Assembly: GCA_015039315.1 (NCBI GenBank)
Contig: WIDE01000014.1
Span: 163,874-213,395, forward strand
Reading direction: 5' to 3'
Length of the DNA: 49,522 bases
From: Clavulina sp. PMI_390
Lineage: Eukaryota; Basidiomycota; Agaricomycetes; Cantharellales; Hydnaceae
Program-made: the position numbers and the translations under genes
Notes under the pieces: model-generated
The model's database searches: none
Told to the model about the DNA's origin: nothing
What the model saw: the letters and a program-made list of their open reading frames with translations, nothing else
Shown: in pieces, positions 11,251-22,879 of the stretch
Numbering within the stretch: the first letter of the stretch is position 1
Layout: each line of letters begins with the position of its first letter

Positions 11251-12836
11251 CTGTGACGAATTAGTGGCGGCCATGGATAGATACCAGTATACCCCCCTAA
11301 GTCCACGGCCCAAAGTTGTACGTCCACGAATAATTGCCAGGGATCGGAGTTCTCGATCTCAACTGCTCTAGAGGTGCCTGAATGGGTTGCCAATCATATG
11401 TATTATCTTGGTGACGATGCGCAGGATACCGACTGCAGAAGGCCAGAGATCGCAGCAGCTGATTCATCGGGTGCAGGGAGGGAGATCAAATGGATTGATT
11501 GCTCAGAGGGGAGCGGATATGGGTTGGAGATCGAAGCATGTGTGAATCATGGGGAGCATCACGATATCGACTTGCTGTCAATGAAAGATGGGAGGGGGGA
11601 GTGACCGTGGATCCGAGAAGAAGAGTAATAATGCATGTCGCGTGCTCGAGAGTTTTCCGTCACCAATCAGTCTGCCCACGTCGCCTGGAAGCCTCTTTGC
11701 CTCCTAGTGATACGATCATTACGAGATTATCCGTCTACCTAATCTCTTATTCCGCTGCGTTCTTGACAGGTCCTCGTGCTGCGTTTTCGTAGTACCGCCT
11801 TGCCCGGCGGGCGGGCCCGCTGACCTGGTCCGTGCCTGCGGAGACCGCATCCCCTCTCCTCCCTCGCCTATTCTGTTCAACGGGGTTGTCCTTCTGGAGT
11901 GAGCTTCGACGGGGGCGATGGGCTTCGTGTGGATGAATGGGACGGAACGGAGAAAGATTCAAGACGTCAACTCTTTGACTGATTTGCATGCAATATGACA
12001 ATCTTGGGAAGGACGCGGGGAGTTCATCGATAGTCATGCGCATGAATGTTATGAAGGGCATGTTCTCGAGAAGTGGGGTCTAGATGCGCCAAAGGGTGCG
12101 AAAGAATTGCTTACGTGGGCGGAACAGCCTGACCCAATGGATTGGGTTGTGATATCCACTGGGGTTCATTGGGGGAGAGTGAGGGCTGTCGGAACTCCCG
12201 GTGGTAAGGGAGAAGCGTGTACTGTGGGATATCACGGGATAAAATGGACCGTCGTAGCAGCGGCAGTGGCGGGGATGAGACATCTTGGACGCGCGCCTCG
12301 CTTTTCGGTCGATAAGGGAAAATGAGATTAGATGGCATGCATCTTAATGGAGGAGGCAAACGCCAATTCCAGTTCTCTATTCATTTACCCCACACTTCTT
12401 GCGACTGAATTGTAATCTAATGGCCCAGAGAGGAGCGCGGCAAGTGTGGTTGGACGCCGAAAGTTGTTGGATGATGAACCCGCTGATGGGGACGCTGCCA
12501 GCTGAGAGCCCGGCGAGAGAGAGAGAGAAAGACACAACACGCGACCTTGACATGGGATACGTGAGGTCTGGGGAAAGCTAGGGTCGATGAGAGCTTCACC
12601 AGGCGAGTCTAAATTGGGTGAGTGGAGTGCCTGATTCGTGTGCGTCTGCTGTTGTGCCCAGCTGCGGTGTGCTCCCGCTCCACGGTGACGATCAGGTGAG
12701 CACGTTTCCTGGGATCAACTGAAACCGACATCATATTTCTTGAGCCTCGAGTTGACATTTGCGCGCTCTCTCCCACCTCTTTCTCTCTCTTTCTTTTGCT
12801 ACTACTACTACTCTACTCGCCATCACAATTTCCACA
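11251..12836. other. Intergenic, about 1.6 kb
   Basis: No gene is supported on either strand. Reading frames are short, without family signatures or a consistent splice pattern. A pyrimidine-rich stretch (about 12767-12830) runs up to the next start codon, as is common for basidiomycete promoters. Confidence 0.5.
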
Positions 12837-14423
12837 ATGTCTTCCTCCCCAACCGATTCCACCTCTGTCCAAGCGCAGCCAATTCCCATCGAAACTTCTG
12901 GCCGTGCAGTCCCCAACGCATCTCGCCGTCGATCGAGCTCGGTCTTCTCAAACCCTGGTCTCTCACCCTCATCTTCGCCGCTCTCTACAACTATGTCTGC
13001 CATCCAGACTCCCTCGTACGTGCCTCCCTCTCTCTCTCTCCCTTCTTCTGCTCTAACCCTTTGTCTCTGTCTCCGATTACGATGCTCACTCTCTCTTCTG
13101 TCATACTCGCCTCTGACATGCGCAACAACAACCCGCACAGCAGCAACACCAGTGCATTCCCTCCTCCCCGCGTTCAGCAGGGCTCCCCTCCCTCTACGAC
13201 ATCCCCCCTCGCCTATTTCCTTCCCCCCTCATCGCCCATCAAGAAGCCCTCCGCATTCCCATGGACATCCCCCACTAACGCCACATCTCCTGGTGCCAGC
13301 CCCACTGGTGGCCTGTCCCGCATCCTCTCCAACACAAACGACAGTGCCATCTCAGAGGACGACGACGATCCTATCAGCCCTCTTGCCCGCTCCATGACAC
13401 ACAGTGGTGTTCTTGGCTCACCCACCGCAGCCAAGGGTGGTGGTGGATCCGCTGGTGGAGGGCATTTCCGCAGCGGCAGCTTGAGTTGGCATACACACCC
13501 CGCCGCTCGTGAGCGAGCAGCAGGTGTTATGCGTCGCCTGTCCCTTAGTGGAGCACTGGGGAGTGGAATGAAGGTACGTGGTCCACTTTTCCGGCTGGTC
13601 AATCGAACGATACACCAGCAGTATCGTCTCGATAAGCGTAGCCGCCGGCCAGCAGCACACTTCAACTGACGAAATATTATTTTTAATTTTATCTATCTAC
13701 GGTATATTTATCTTGGCTCCATTATCATTTCACCTCTTTTCTCCTCGGGACTCGGAATTTGGGGATCGGTGATGCCCGGACGCTGATGATTCATGTCATG
13801 ACTGATGACCATGACATGACTTCCCCCCCAACCCGACATTCACTCAACGACACGTCTCTCCCCGACCGCTCCCCCGCGGCTCTCTTGTGGACCTCCACAC
13901 ATTCCCCTACCGATGACTCATGCTGCGGTGTCATCATTCACCCCCTCTCCTCACTGCTATATAACCACATCCCCTTGCTTCCCCCGATGGATCGTCCACC
14001 CCCCACATCTCACGCCCTCTCTAAATCTCACACTACTCGCGCTCACCTACTCTCTCACTATCTACCATGTCCTCCCCAACTATCTTTTCGCGCCTCTCCT
14101 CCCCTACCACCCTCTTCTTCTTCTCCTCGTCTCCGCCTTCGTCCCCCATCGAACAGCCGTCCGTCTCTCCCCCACTGTCCACCACATCCCCTGCGAACGG
14201 CCGAGTGCCGTCGCCTCCTCTGCCCACTCCGGTCTCTGCCTCGGTCACTAACACACCCTTCCGCCCCCCTACTCCTGACCGCGCAGCAACCCCAAAGGCC
14301 AGCGCTTTGGCCGAGCGACGTGGCCGCTCGCGTGGCATGAGCGAGAGCGTGCTCAAGAAGCGCAAGGTTTCCCCAATGGGCGAGAGAATGCTCAAGGGGC
14401 ACTTTGACGGCTTCGGCTTGTAA
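12837..14423 (+). CDS. Ser/Pro-rich disordered protein with conserved basidiomycete-type C-terminus
   Basis: Best single model: exons 12837-13015, 13141-13573 and 14157-14423, 292 residues, frame kept throughout. The protein is Ser/Thr/Pro-rich and probably disordered. It has short islands resembling a family I recall from basidiomycete genomes: TSPLAYFLPPSSPIKKPS, an MRRLSLSGAL block, and the ending SPMGERMLKGHFDGFGL. Basic Ser-containing stretches (RRRSSS, RRLSLS) look like kinase target sites; that is inference. Function is unknown. The last intron would be 583 nt, long for this window, and contains a TATATAA at 13958 followed by a well-placed ATG at 14067. Either a second promoter makes a short C-terminal form of 118 residues, or these are two genes, the first ending at 13669. 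Confidence 0.55.
13958..13964 (+). promoter_or_regulatory. Possible TATA element inside the long last intron
   Basis: TATATAA stands 109 bases before an ATG at 14067 that opens the frame of the last exon of the Ser/Pro-rich gene. It would suit an internal promoter or a separate downstream gene. Confidence 0.35.
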
Positions 14424-15514
14424 GCCCGATAACTCCGCCTATGTATTGAAGCCAGAGCAGTCGTTGCAAAAAAGGGAGAGGGGCGGCAGCAGCAGCTCGA
14501 CGAGGCAAGGGGACAGTGTGCACCTCGTCGGGCTTTCGATCCCCTATCGCGTGCTATTCGTGTCGCGTGCGCTTTGTGGGGATCGACGATACCCAGAGAG
14601 TGATGTTTTGAGAATAATCCCAGGACACAAACTCTACTCCTATACAAAAACACGAACCTGACCTTCCCCGCCCGTATCAAAAAGATAACCCTTTTCTCGT
14701 ATCATCCTCGCTTGAATCAAAAGTATCCCCACCACCGGTGGGGACTATTATTGATAATACACCTCTCCGTGCGCACGATGCGTGTCCGCCGCTCTCACCA
14801 CCACCACCATCATCTTGCTTTTCCCTCACATCTTGCCATCCATGACGCACGCATCCTTCCCCCCACTTCCTGCGCTCGCCTCATAATCTGTTTGCATTGC
14901 ACTGCCTGCCCTGGCTTTTCACGCTGCACTCCGCGAAGCCATAATTGCCCCATCTTGATATTTTTGTCTTTCGATTCGGAAAAAAAGGGTTCTTTGTTTG
15001 TCGAGTACTTATGGGGCGCCGTCGATTGATTGACGGACAGCCCTTTTGACATACCCGCTCCTTCATCTCCGTCTCCACCTCATCACCCACCCACTATCGT
15101 TTCCAATACCTGTTTCATAATGCTCCTTCTTCGCATCATCAGCGAAACGGATTGTTCTTTTCTCTTGCTTCTCCTTCTATTTCATTGTCTGTATTCCTGT
15201 GACTGTTCTGGCATTCCGACTGACTGCAAGTGTACCAGTATGCATCATTGTCTGCGTATCCTCTTCTTCGTCTGTTTATCCTGTTCAAGTGGTCTCAAAA
15301 ATTGTAACATGTACCACTACCCCACAACCTACGTCATCCATACCATATATCTAGCTCGCCGTCAAAAATATACTTGTGCTATTCCTGTCCCTGATAGTGA
15401 ACTCTCATCTTTGCGTGATACAATAAGACAATTATGATTCCAATGCCTTCGCACCCAGGGACTAGGCGCGTCTCAACTGATATTTTGATCACTTTCAGCT
15501 GTCACGAAAAACCC
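14424..15514. other. Intergenic between convergent genes
   Basis: No gene is seen. This stretch should hold the 3' ends of the Ser/Pro-rich gene and of the first F-box gene. It contains small palindromes near 14727-14759 (one is CCCCACCACCGGTGGGG), with no clear role. Confidence 0.45.
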
Positions 15515-17329
15515 CTATCGTACTGCGATCACTTGGGTGGTTGCAACCCTGAAAAGCCCATCGATAGGATTAGAGCCCTGAATCTCCTCAACTTCAACCA
15601 CGAGCGTTCCTGAGAGTACACAGAATTGCGTGATATCAGGTCGTGAAACCTTTATAGAGCTCCCGTGTGGAATGGAACAGATGATAATTCCTGAGCCCTG
15701 GCGCTCTTTTATGCACGTAAAAGGAAACACAAGTTACGCCCGGATACTGGGTTCCTTCACTGAGGATAGGTAGCTCGGGTCCTGCTCCCGTAAAGTCGGG
15801 TTTGAAGAGGAGATTACCAGAAGGAAGTCTGATATGATCAGAGCTGCTGCAAAAGGGTGGTATAGGAGGCAAGATCTTGAAGGTGCGAGTAGCTGGTGAC
15901 CATGTATATAGCTGGAGCAGCTCGGGAGGTGCCTCTTCGTAGCTCCACTCGTCTCCAAAGAGCAGTATGTCGTTTGCGATAATGGCCTTGCGGGATTCTG
16001 CAGCGGATGAGACAGCCCGGTGTGTACCGAACGATCCCGGTCGCACCGCTTCCTCGCCTGCCCAATTATTGATGACATGGAGGTGACATGAAGAGTGGGA
16101 TAGGATTGGAGCTACGAAGAAGGGGAGCTTCTGCATGCGCTCAAGTCCAAGGATGAACAACTTGGGATCAGGGCCGATGTGCGACAAAACGTATGGTGGT
16201 TGAATCAGGAAACGCTGTACACGGACGAGCAATGTATCAGTAGCCACGATAAACCAAGCAAACAGAAACGTGACTGACTCCCTCGTTGTGCCAATCAACG
16301 GTTTGCACGAGTCCGCACGTATCTTTCCTCCAATTCCACAGGAGAATGCCATCATCGCAGCAAACACAGACGTGATCTCCCTCGAGCCATGATTGAACCG
16401 GCGAGTCCTCCTCCCACCGACTGCGGCGGGAAGCGACCCTCGCAAAGCTTGGAGTTTGATCATCCCAGGTGAGCTGGAAGATTTCAAGCATGTATTCCTG
16501 GACCCTATAGAGTGCCGTATATGCGCCCAGGCCTTATGAGGGAGACACAATGCACTTACCCTGGTATCATATAACACATTAGAAAGTTGACTTGATTATG
16601 CTCTTCGTCGAGCTGCTGGCACAACTCCAGTGGCAGTTCAGTACGCCGATACCCCTCAAGGCTAGTAACGGATAACGCTTTGTGTGAACCTGCCTTATCT
16701 TCATGCGATTGAAGATCCCAAACACACAACTGCAAATGCCCGTCTCCCAAGCTGAGCAAGGCACATAACCATCGATTTCCGGGCAGTGCTCGCCAGACGT
16801 CAACTGAGGAGGCACTGGGCGTCTCAAGGAGGCGTACATTCTCAGGGGTAATCGGAGCCATATCAATAAATTTGGGCGATGCAGCGTTAGAGATAGAGTA
16901 TCGGGCGAGATACTCGAAGCGATGTGGTCTGCAAGCTAGCGCCTTGGCATCGAGCGCTGACATGGTCTCGACATCAAACGTGTGGGGGGTATCCTGCCAC
17001 AGGTCTATTACATCCCTAGCTAGCCCCCTCCAGAGTGATTGTGATGCATTGATATGATGTTGGATGCCTCGGGTGAGCTATAAATGTGCGAACTTGTTGA
17101 GCAAGAACTGGCCGGACTCTGACCCACTACCTCCAGACAGAGCTCTTACAGCGCTGAAGCGAACAAGATCTTTAAGCTCGAGAAATCTGGCGATCGATAA
17201 TATCACGTCGAGTGGTAATTGGGAGAAGCTGGAGCCCGAGATCTCTTCATTAGATACCCTAGCACTTCTGGCGAAACAATATCATTAGGGATCGAGTAGG
17301 TTTGATAAGAGCTTTATTTACATTTCCAT
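15515..17329 (-). pseudogene. F-box array member 1, frameshifted near its end
   Basis: Paralogue of the next four genes. Proposed exons (minus): 17322-17329 (8 nt, ATGGAAAT), 17150-17267, 16560-17077, 16279-16504, 15515-16214. The F-box (LPLDVILSIARFLELKDLVRFSA) is at the N-terminus, followed by the family's conserved RALPGNRWLCALLS and DGILLWNW blocks. Where members 3-5 have ATG, this gene has ATC (17240-17242). An upstream mini-exon with a GTAAAT donor and CCAG acceptor restores a start in frame. In the last exon a 1-nt shift near 15690 separates FYVHKRAPG from the still-recognisable downstream SIPHGSS...FCVLSGTLV. As it stands the protein would end at 15636, about 40 codons early and with an altered tail. 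It is either a young pseudogene or an assembly error. Confidence 0.65.
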
Positions 17330-18107
17330 ATTCCCAATCGCATCGAGCACGTGCTTCATACGATTCAATGTTGATTGCGGTGCAGCGACAGAAGATGTGT
17401 CGAAGAGCTCAAGTCTGAGGCTCGCGCCGTCCACAAAGCCAAACACCGGCGAGTGGTGCCATCCTCTTCCACCCCACAAGCTGGTCATCGTCGACGTTAT
17501 CTGCTAGGGCCATACTATCGTTGATTGGATACTTCAGCTTCGTCCAAACCTCAATCTAGCAATGTCCAACTCTGAGTCTCCCCATGAGGTACAGCAACTC
17601 AGGCTCGGAAGTACATCCATAATCATTTATTTTTTCATCAAGGAACCAGGGCTAGACCCATGGCACTGGGATAAGATTAGAAGGAGCCAAAGATTGAGGA
17701 CGTGCATGTCCGTTCCTGGTGCTCATAGAGCCTTCTGAAGCTTGATTGCCCTACAGGCTTTAACTCCCCCACATAGGGTTCAATGGCTGACCGACAACAT
17801 GAGTGAGCTTAGGGACTATTATGCTAGATCTCGCTGTGACCTCCGCTATTTGGACGTTCCTTTACGATTGCAGTGGCTCCTGTTGACGCCACCTTGCGGT
17901 TCCCAGATCGTTAATACAACTTGATTCCTGGTAGTGATGAATAACGAGCCCTTGCTACGACCATCTTTTGATATGGGGCATAAGATAGGCTCCCAAACTC
18001 TCCGTTCGCCTTCGGCGGCAATGCTGATACTGTATTTTTCATCGAATTTCCGAAATAAACTAGAACTGGAGTCGCGGTGTTTCAGGAAATCACTACCTGA
18101 AAAAACA
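17330..18107. other. Intergenic between F-box members 1 and 2
   Basis: No gene is supported. A GCCAAACA box lies at 17438-17445, 109 bases upstream of the proposed start of member 1. Similar boxes occur upstream of members 2, 3 and 5. Confidence 0.4.
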
Positions 18108-19900
18108 TTATGCGAGCTCTATCACTCGAGTGATAGCAATCTTGAGCACCCTGTCGTCGTTTTCGTCATCGATTTCCATCATCAACGTTCCTGAAATTGG
18201 GCAAAAATCCATGACCCTTGGTACCGATACCTCCATCTCCATGGAGGTGTGTGGAATAACGAGATTGATATTGTCCGACTTCTCCCCCTTTGTGTAAACG
18301 TGAAGAGGCATCCAAGTTACCTTTGGATACTGGCGCCCTTCACTAAGGATGGGTCGCGCGAGCCTTGCTCCAACACCAGAGATATCGAACAGGATAGAGC
18401 CAGAAGGAAGTTTGGTGTGCTCATCATAGTTACGAAGCTCTACCAACAGAGGAGGCAAGTTCCTTAGGGTATGAGTCGAAGGCGACCATATACTTGGCAG
18501 GAACGGGCCATAGGTCTGACTTCGTCTGAGGTGCCTATGCCCGCTCAAGAGCAGGGTATCCATCCACGCGAGTCGACGAGAATACTTGGACGGCGGGGCT
18601 GCCCAGCGTTGACCGAAGAGCACTATTTGCTCCAGCGCATCGTTCTCCCTGTCACCCATCAGATTCATGTGGGCTGGAGTCAGTTGTAGGGCTGGCGGGT
18701 TGGATGCGGAGCTATCCATGCTCTCAAGTGCAATAAGGAATATCTCGGGGCTTGAATTCATATGAGGCAAAAGATACGGTGGCTGAAGCAAGAAAGGAAC
18801 CTATAGGGTTATGAGGGATTAACGTTACAATGGTCGCAGCAATGACCAAAGGAAGACAAAACTTGCAGCTTGGCTGGACCAATTGTTAATCGGTACAATA
18901 CCATATATATTCTCGTTCCAATTCCATAGGAGAATTCCGTCTTGATTGTGGATGCACACGTAATCTCCATCGAGCATCGGCTCCAGACGTGGACGTGATT
19001 CACCAAGCCATGGACCTCGACGGGAGCACTTCCTTGTGAGACGTGGAACCCTGTCGTCCCAGGCAAGCTGATATATTTCGAGCATATATTCCTCCGCACT
19101 ATGAAGCAAAACCAGTAAGTCTAGTCGATATGGGAAGCAATTAACAGACTTACCCTGCTATCACATAACAAAGCAAAAAGTTGACTACTTGGCGCTCCCC
19201 ATCGAGTTGGGAAATCAGTCTCGTGGGGCAATCGATGTGCTCAGCGAGGCTAAGGCTCGTAACAGATAGTGCCGGGTAAGAGACTTCTGCCTCCGCAGGC
19301 GACTGAAGGTCCCAAACCCCAAGCTGTAGAGAATCGTTTTCCAAGCTGAATACGGCGCATACCCAACGATTTCCGGGAAGTGTGCGCCAAAGCTTAAGTG
19401 ACAAAGCTTCGGGAACTTGAAGCAGTTGGATGGTCTCGGGCGTGATGGGGGACATTTCAATGAACCTGGACCCCATCGGATTGGATATACTACGCTGAGC
19501 CAGGTACTCGAACCGATATGGTCTGCAGGCCAGAGCTTTAGCATCAAAGACTGACATATCCTCAACATCAAAAGAATGAGGAGTAGCCGACAGTGTCTCA
19601 ATTGCATCCCGAGCTAACTGTCTCCAGAGTGATCGGGATGCATTGATGTGAAGATGGATACCTCGTGTGAGCTATAGAGACAAATATACTCAACAGGGGA
19701 TAAAAGTTCACTGCGAGGCGGGAGACCATACCGCACTGAAGCGAACAAGATCTTTGACTTCCAGAAACCTGGCTATCGATAATATAGCATCGAGTGATAA
19801 GTGAGAGAAAGTCGAGCCCGATATGGCTGCTTCGGATTTACTCCTGGCAATGTAAGGTCACGACAGACGTGGCATTGTGATGGAGGGGAAGTTCTTACAT
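18108..19900 (-). CDS. F-box array member 2 with a split start codon
   Basis: Proposed exons (minus): 19899-19900 (AT), 19732-19843, 19154-19671, 18867-19098, 18108-18800, giving 518 residues in one frame. No ATG exists in frame upstream of the F-box exon, and the position used by members 3-5 reads ATA. An AT|GTAAGA donor and a TTGCCAG|G acceptor 55 nt apart would build the AUG by splicing. The F-box region (LSLDAILSIARFLEVKDLVRFSAV) should bind SKP1 in an SCF ubiquitin ligase. The rest (ALSLKLWRTLPGNRWVCAVFS, DGDYVCIHNQDGILLWNW, LLQPPYLLPHM, FCPISGTLMMEI) looks like repeating beta-rich blocks, perhaps a propeller for substrate binding; that is inference. The fourth intron uses a GC donor (GCAAGT). 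Confidence 0.72.
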
Positions 19901-19939
19901 ACGGCTAAGCCTGACTTTCTTGAGTATGAGTTCCCTCCC

Positions 19940-19947
19940 TATAAATA
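19940..19947 (-). promoter_or_regulatory. Possible TATA element of F-box member 2
   Basis: Reads TATTTATA on the minus strand, about 40 bases upstream of the proposed split start codon. If used, the leader would be very short. Confidence 0.25.
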
Positions 19948-20102
19948 GGGCTGATTGTAATAGGGTAAAGAGATGGCGTTGGAGTCGCCTTTAGGTTGAT
20001 ACTACAGCGCCAAACAGGCGGCGTGATCTCACCGGCAAATCTCAAGAAAATCCAGATCTTGATATAAATGTAACATGAGGCTACTGGTGAATAAGTGGAC
20101 CG

Positions 20103-21819
20103 CTATTTGAGAGTGAGTATCCTGGTGATAGCAACTTTGAGGACTCCGTATTCGTCTTGATCGCCCTCTGTAATATCAGTTACAATTGTCCCCGAAAGTG
20201 GGCATAAATTCATCACCCTAGGCGGCGCCACCTCGATAGAGGAGTGTGGGATAGCGATGTTGATATTACCCAACTTCTCACTCTCAGTGTGGACGTAAAA
20301 AGTATTCCAAGTCACCTTTGGGTACTCCCGCCCTTCGCTGGAGAAGGGAAGCTGAGGCCCTGCTCCTGTTCGGCGAACATCGAAGAGGAGGGTCCCAGAA
20401 GGAAGTTTGATGGGCTCATCAAAACTGCGAGGCCTCCTCTTGAGAGGAGGCATGCTTGTGAGAGTGAGAGTGGAAGGCGACCACTTAAATGGTAAGATCA
20501 CCCCGGAGATGCTTCTGGGGCTCCGAGGCTCACTAAAGAGAAGCGTGTCACTCTGCGCTCGCTGATAAAATTCCGCAGAATGTGGGAAGGCCCAGCGTCG
20601 ACCAAACAGCACTGGTCGCACCAATATCTGATTCTCCCTTTCGCCGACAATATTCAAACTGGCTGGAGTTAGGTGTAGCACCGAGGGATCGGAATGGCCG
20701 CCATTCATGCTCTCAAGTGCGATGACAAATAACTCGGGATTAGAGTCCATGCGGGGTATTATATACGGTGGCTGAAGCAGGAAGGGAATCTGCTAGTTAA
20801 AGCATGAGCGGTCAATGAGATTACAAAACGCCCCAGAGGTGTATTAGAAACTAACAGCTTCACTGTCCAGGTTAGATGCTGGTACAATCCCATACACATC
20901 TTTCTTCCAATTCCACAGGAGAATACCATCTGCACTATAAATGCACACATGATCTCCATCCAATAGCGGTTCCGGGCTAGGGAGCGAACCGTCCTCCCAC
21001 AGACTGCGATGAGAAGCTTTCCTACTCAAACTTGGGACCCCATTCTCCGAGGCAAGTTGGAAAACTTCGAGCATGCAGTCCGCGGTACTAGAAGGTACTG
21101 TTGAAAAACTTAGAGTCTTTTAGAGGCCATCACATGGCTTACCCTGCTATCATATAATAGAGTAAAAAGTTGACGACCTGATACTGTTTGTCAAGCTGCG
21201 GGTATAATTTCAAAGGCCAGTCGGCTGGATCATAGGGTTGAAGGCTCGTGACCGATAGTGAAACGCATCTTCCTTCCGGTTTTCCGGTCGATTGAAGATC
21301 CCAGACACAAAACTGTAGAAGCTGGTTCTCCAAGCCAAGGAGTGCGCACACCCACCGGTTTCCTGGCAACGGGTGACAGAATTCAACAGTAGAGGCGTCA
21401 GGCGTCTTAAGGACATGGATGGTTTCGGGGGCGATGGGGGACATGCCAATAAACGTGGGTTCGGACATTGTGGATATGGAATGTTGGAAGAGATAATCGA
21501 GACGGTATGGTCTGGAAGCCAGAGCTTTAGCATCGCATGCCGACATGATATGAACATCGAATGAGTTGGGAACGGAACCGAAAGATAGGAGTGTGTCCCG
21601 GGCTTGCCGTCTCCAGAGGGACTGTGAATTATTGACATGGTGTTGAATGTCTCGAGTGAGCTGTAGAAACAACGTTATGAGCGAGAATCGACCAATGGTA
21701 CTAGTTTCCAAGGAGACATAAATCCCTACAGCACTGAAGCGGACAAGATCATTGAGCCCGAGAAACCCAGCGACAGATAATATAATGTCGAGTGGTAACC
21801 TGGAAAAAATAGAGCTCAT
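20103..21819 (-). CDS. F-box array member 3
   Basis: Four coding exons (minus): 21730-21819, 21143-21660, 20856-21087, 20103-20789, giving 508 residues. The N-terminal F-box (LPLDIILSVAGFLGLNDLVRFSAV) indicates an SCF-type substrate adaptor. Family blocks follow in order: SQSLWRRQARD, PLPGNRWVCALLG, QFCVWDLQS, DGDHVCIYSADGILLWNW, LLQPPYIIPRM and a C-terminal MNLCPLSGTIV. Exons 2 and 3 have the same lengths (518 and 232) as in member 2. The start ATG at 21819 sits where members 1 and 2 have ATC and ATA. An AT|GTAAGG donor homologous to the split-start donor of member 2 persists upstream (21893-21894) and probably now marks a 5'-UTR intron. Target unknown. Confidence 0.78.
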
Positions 21820-21894
21820 AATTGTTGGGTCGGATCCCCAGCTGATGGAATGTCACAAGCGTGTGGCAAGGGCGGAGAGAGAATGGCCTTACAT

Positions 21895-22879
21895 ATGAGC
21901 GAATCAGTTCGTTTTCGTATGATCACCAGACAATCTGGCAGTGATTACAAATAGTTGAGGGCTGAAGCCTTGATTCCCCAAACGCTTTTGGTGTCACTCA
22001 GACTGATGATCATTCACAAGGCCAAACAGACCCTGCAGTCCCAGGAAAGCTCCGCTACATCAAACACAAGGCTTTCCTGCTAGAAGGGTAGTCTAATTAT
22101 GCATCATATCTTGCAGGGCAATATATTGGGCACCCAGCTCGGCCACCATTCCGATATCACGTAACGCCAAGTCCGAAGGGGCATCAGCAAATACCCTCGG
22201 ACCCTTTGTTTGGCCCGTTTGGCCTGTTTAGAGGGCCAAACGGGCCAAACTCTAAACGGATTAATTCAATCCAAACAAAGGGTACCCATTTTAGAGACGA
22301 AAACACGCCAAACAGGCTGAAAACCCGGCCGACTTTTTCTGATGAACCAGCCAACTCTACCCCCCTTCTCGATGGTTTCCTGATACTGATCAGGTATGAA
22401 AATTGACCATATATTAACTATATATGTTCCGTCATCGATGAGATGGGCGGTACTGCGTCGCTACTTTGCTGACGTCGATGTACGTCTGGGAAAATCGTCG
22501 CTCCAGCATTGTGACTCTGCTTCGACAAGATAGTTGGCTGCAGACTCAGCTAAAGGATAGGAGCAGACGCAAAGCTACAGAATAATTCCTTTTTCTCCCC
22601 GATAGTGTGGCTATGGCTCCTACGATAGTGGCTCATGTGCCCGATCACTGCACACCTCTCGATTAGCATCAGTGTTCTTTTTTGCCCGAGTAGTGTTTTG
22701 GGTTCAAATTCTCAAAGAGAACTAGCTGAACCATTAATCGATGAAGGCCCCATTATTTGGCGGCACACCATTTGCTACCTCTTAAGTCTCCCCGCGTTGA
22801 CTCAAGTTTGTGGGTGGACGTGTCTTAATTCGTTCGCTTAATACACGCATATGCACAGTAGAGTTTTGGTACCAGAGTC
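21895..22879. other. Intergenic between F-box members 3 and 4
   Basis: No gene is supported. Contains the GCCAAACA box (22021-22028) upstream of member 3 and the foldback structure at 22201-22283. Confidence 0.45.
22201..22283. repeat. Nested foldback (inverted repeats)
   Basis: The inner arms 22208-22224 (GTTTGGCCCGTTTGGCC) and 22234-22250 are perfect 17-base reverse complements around a 9-base loop. The outer arms ACCCTTTGTTTGG (22201-22213) and CCAAACAAAGGGT (22271-22283) are perfect 13-base reverse complements. A third short pair, GTTTAGAG (22226-22233) and CTCTAAAC (22250-22257), allows an alternative fold. It resembles a miniature foldback element or the stem of a structured RNA. Confidence 0.75.
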
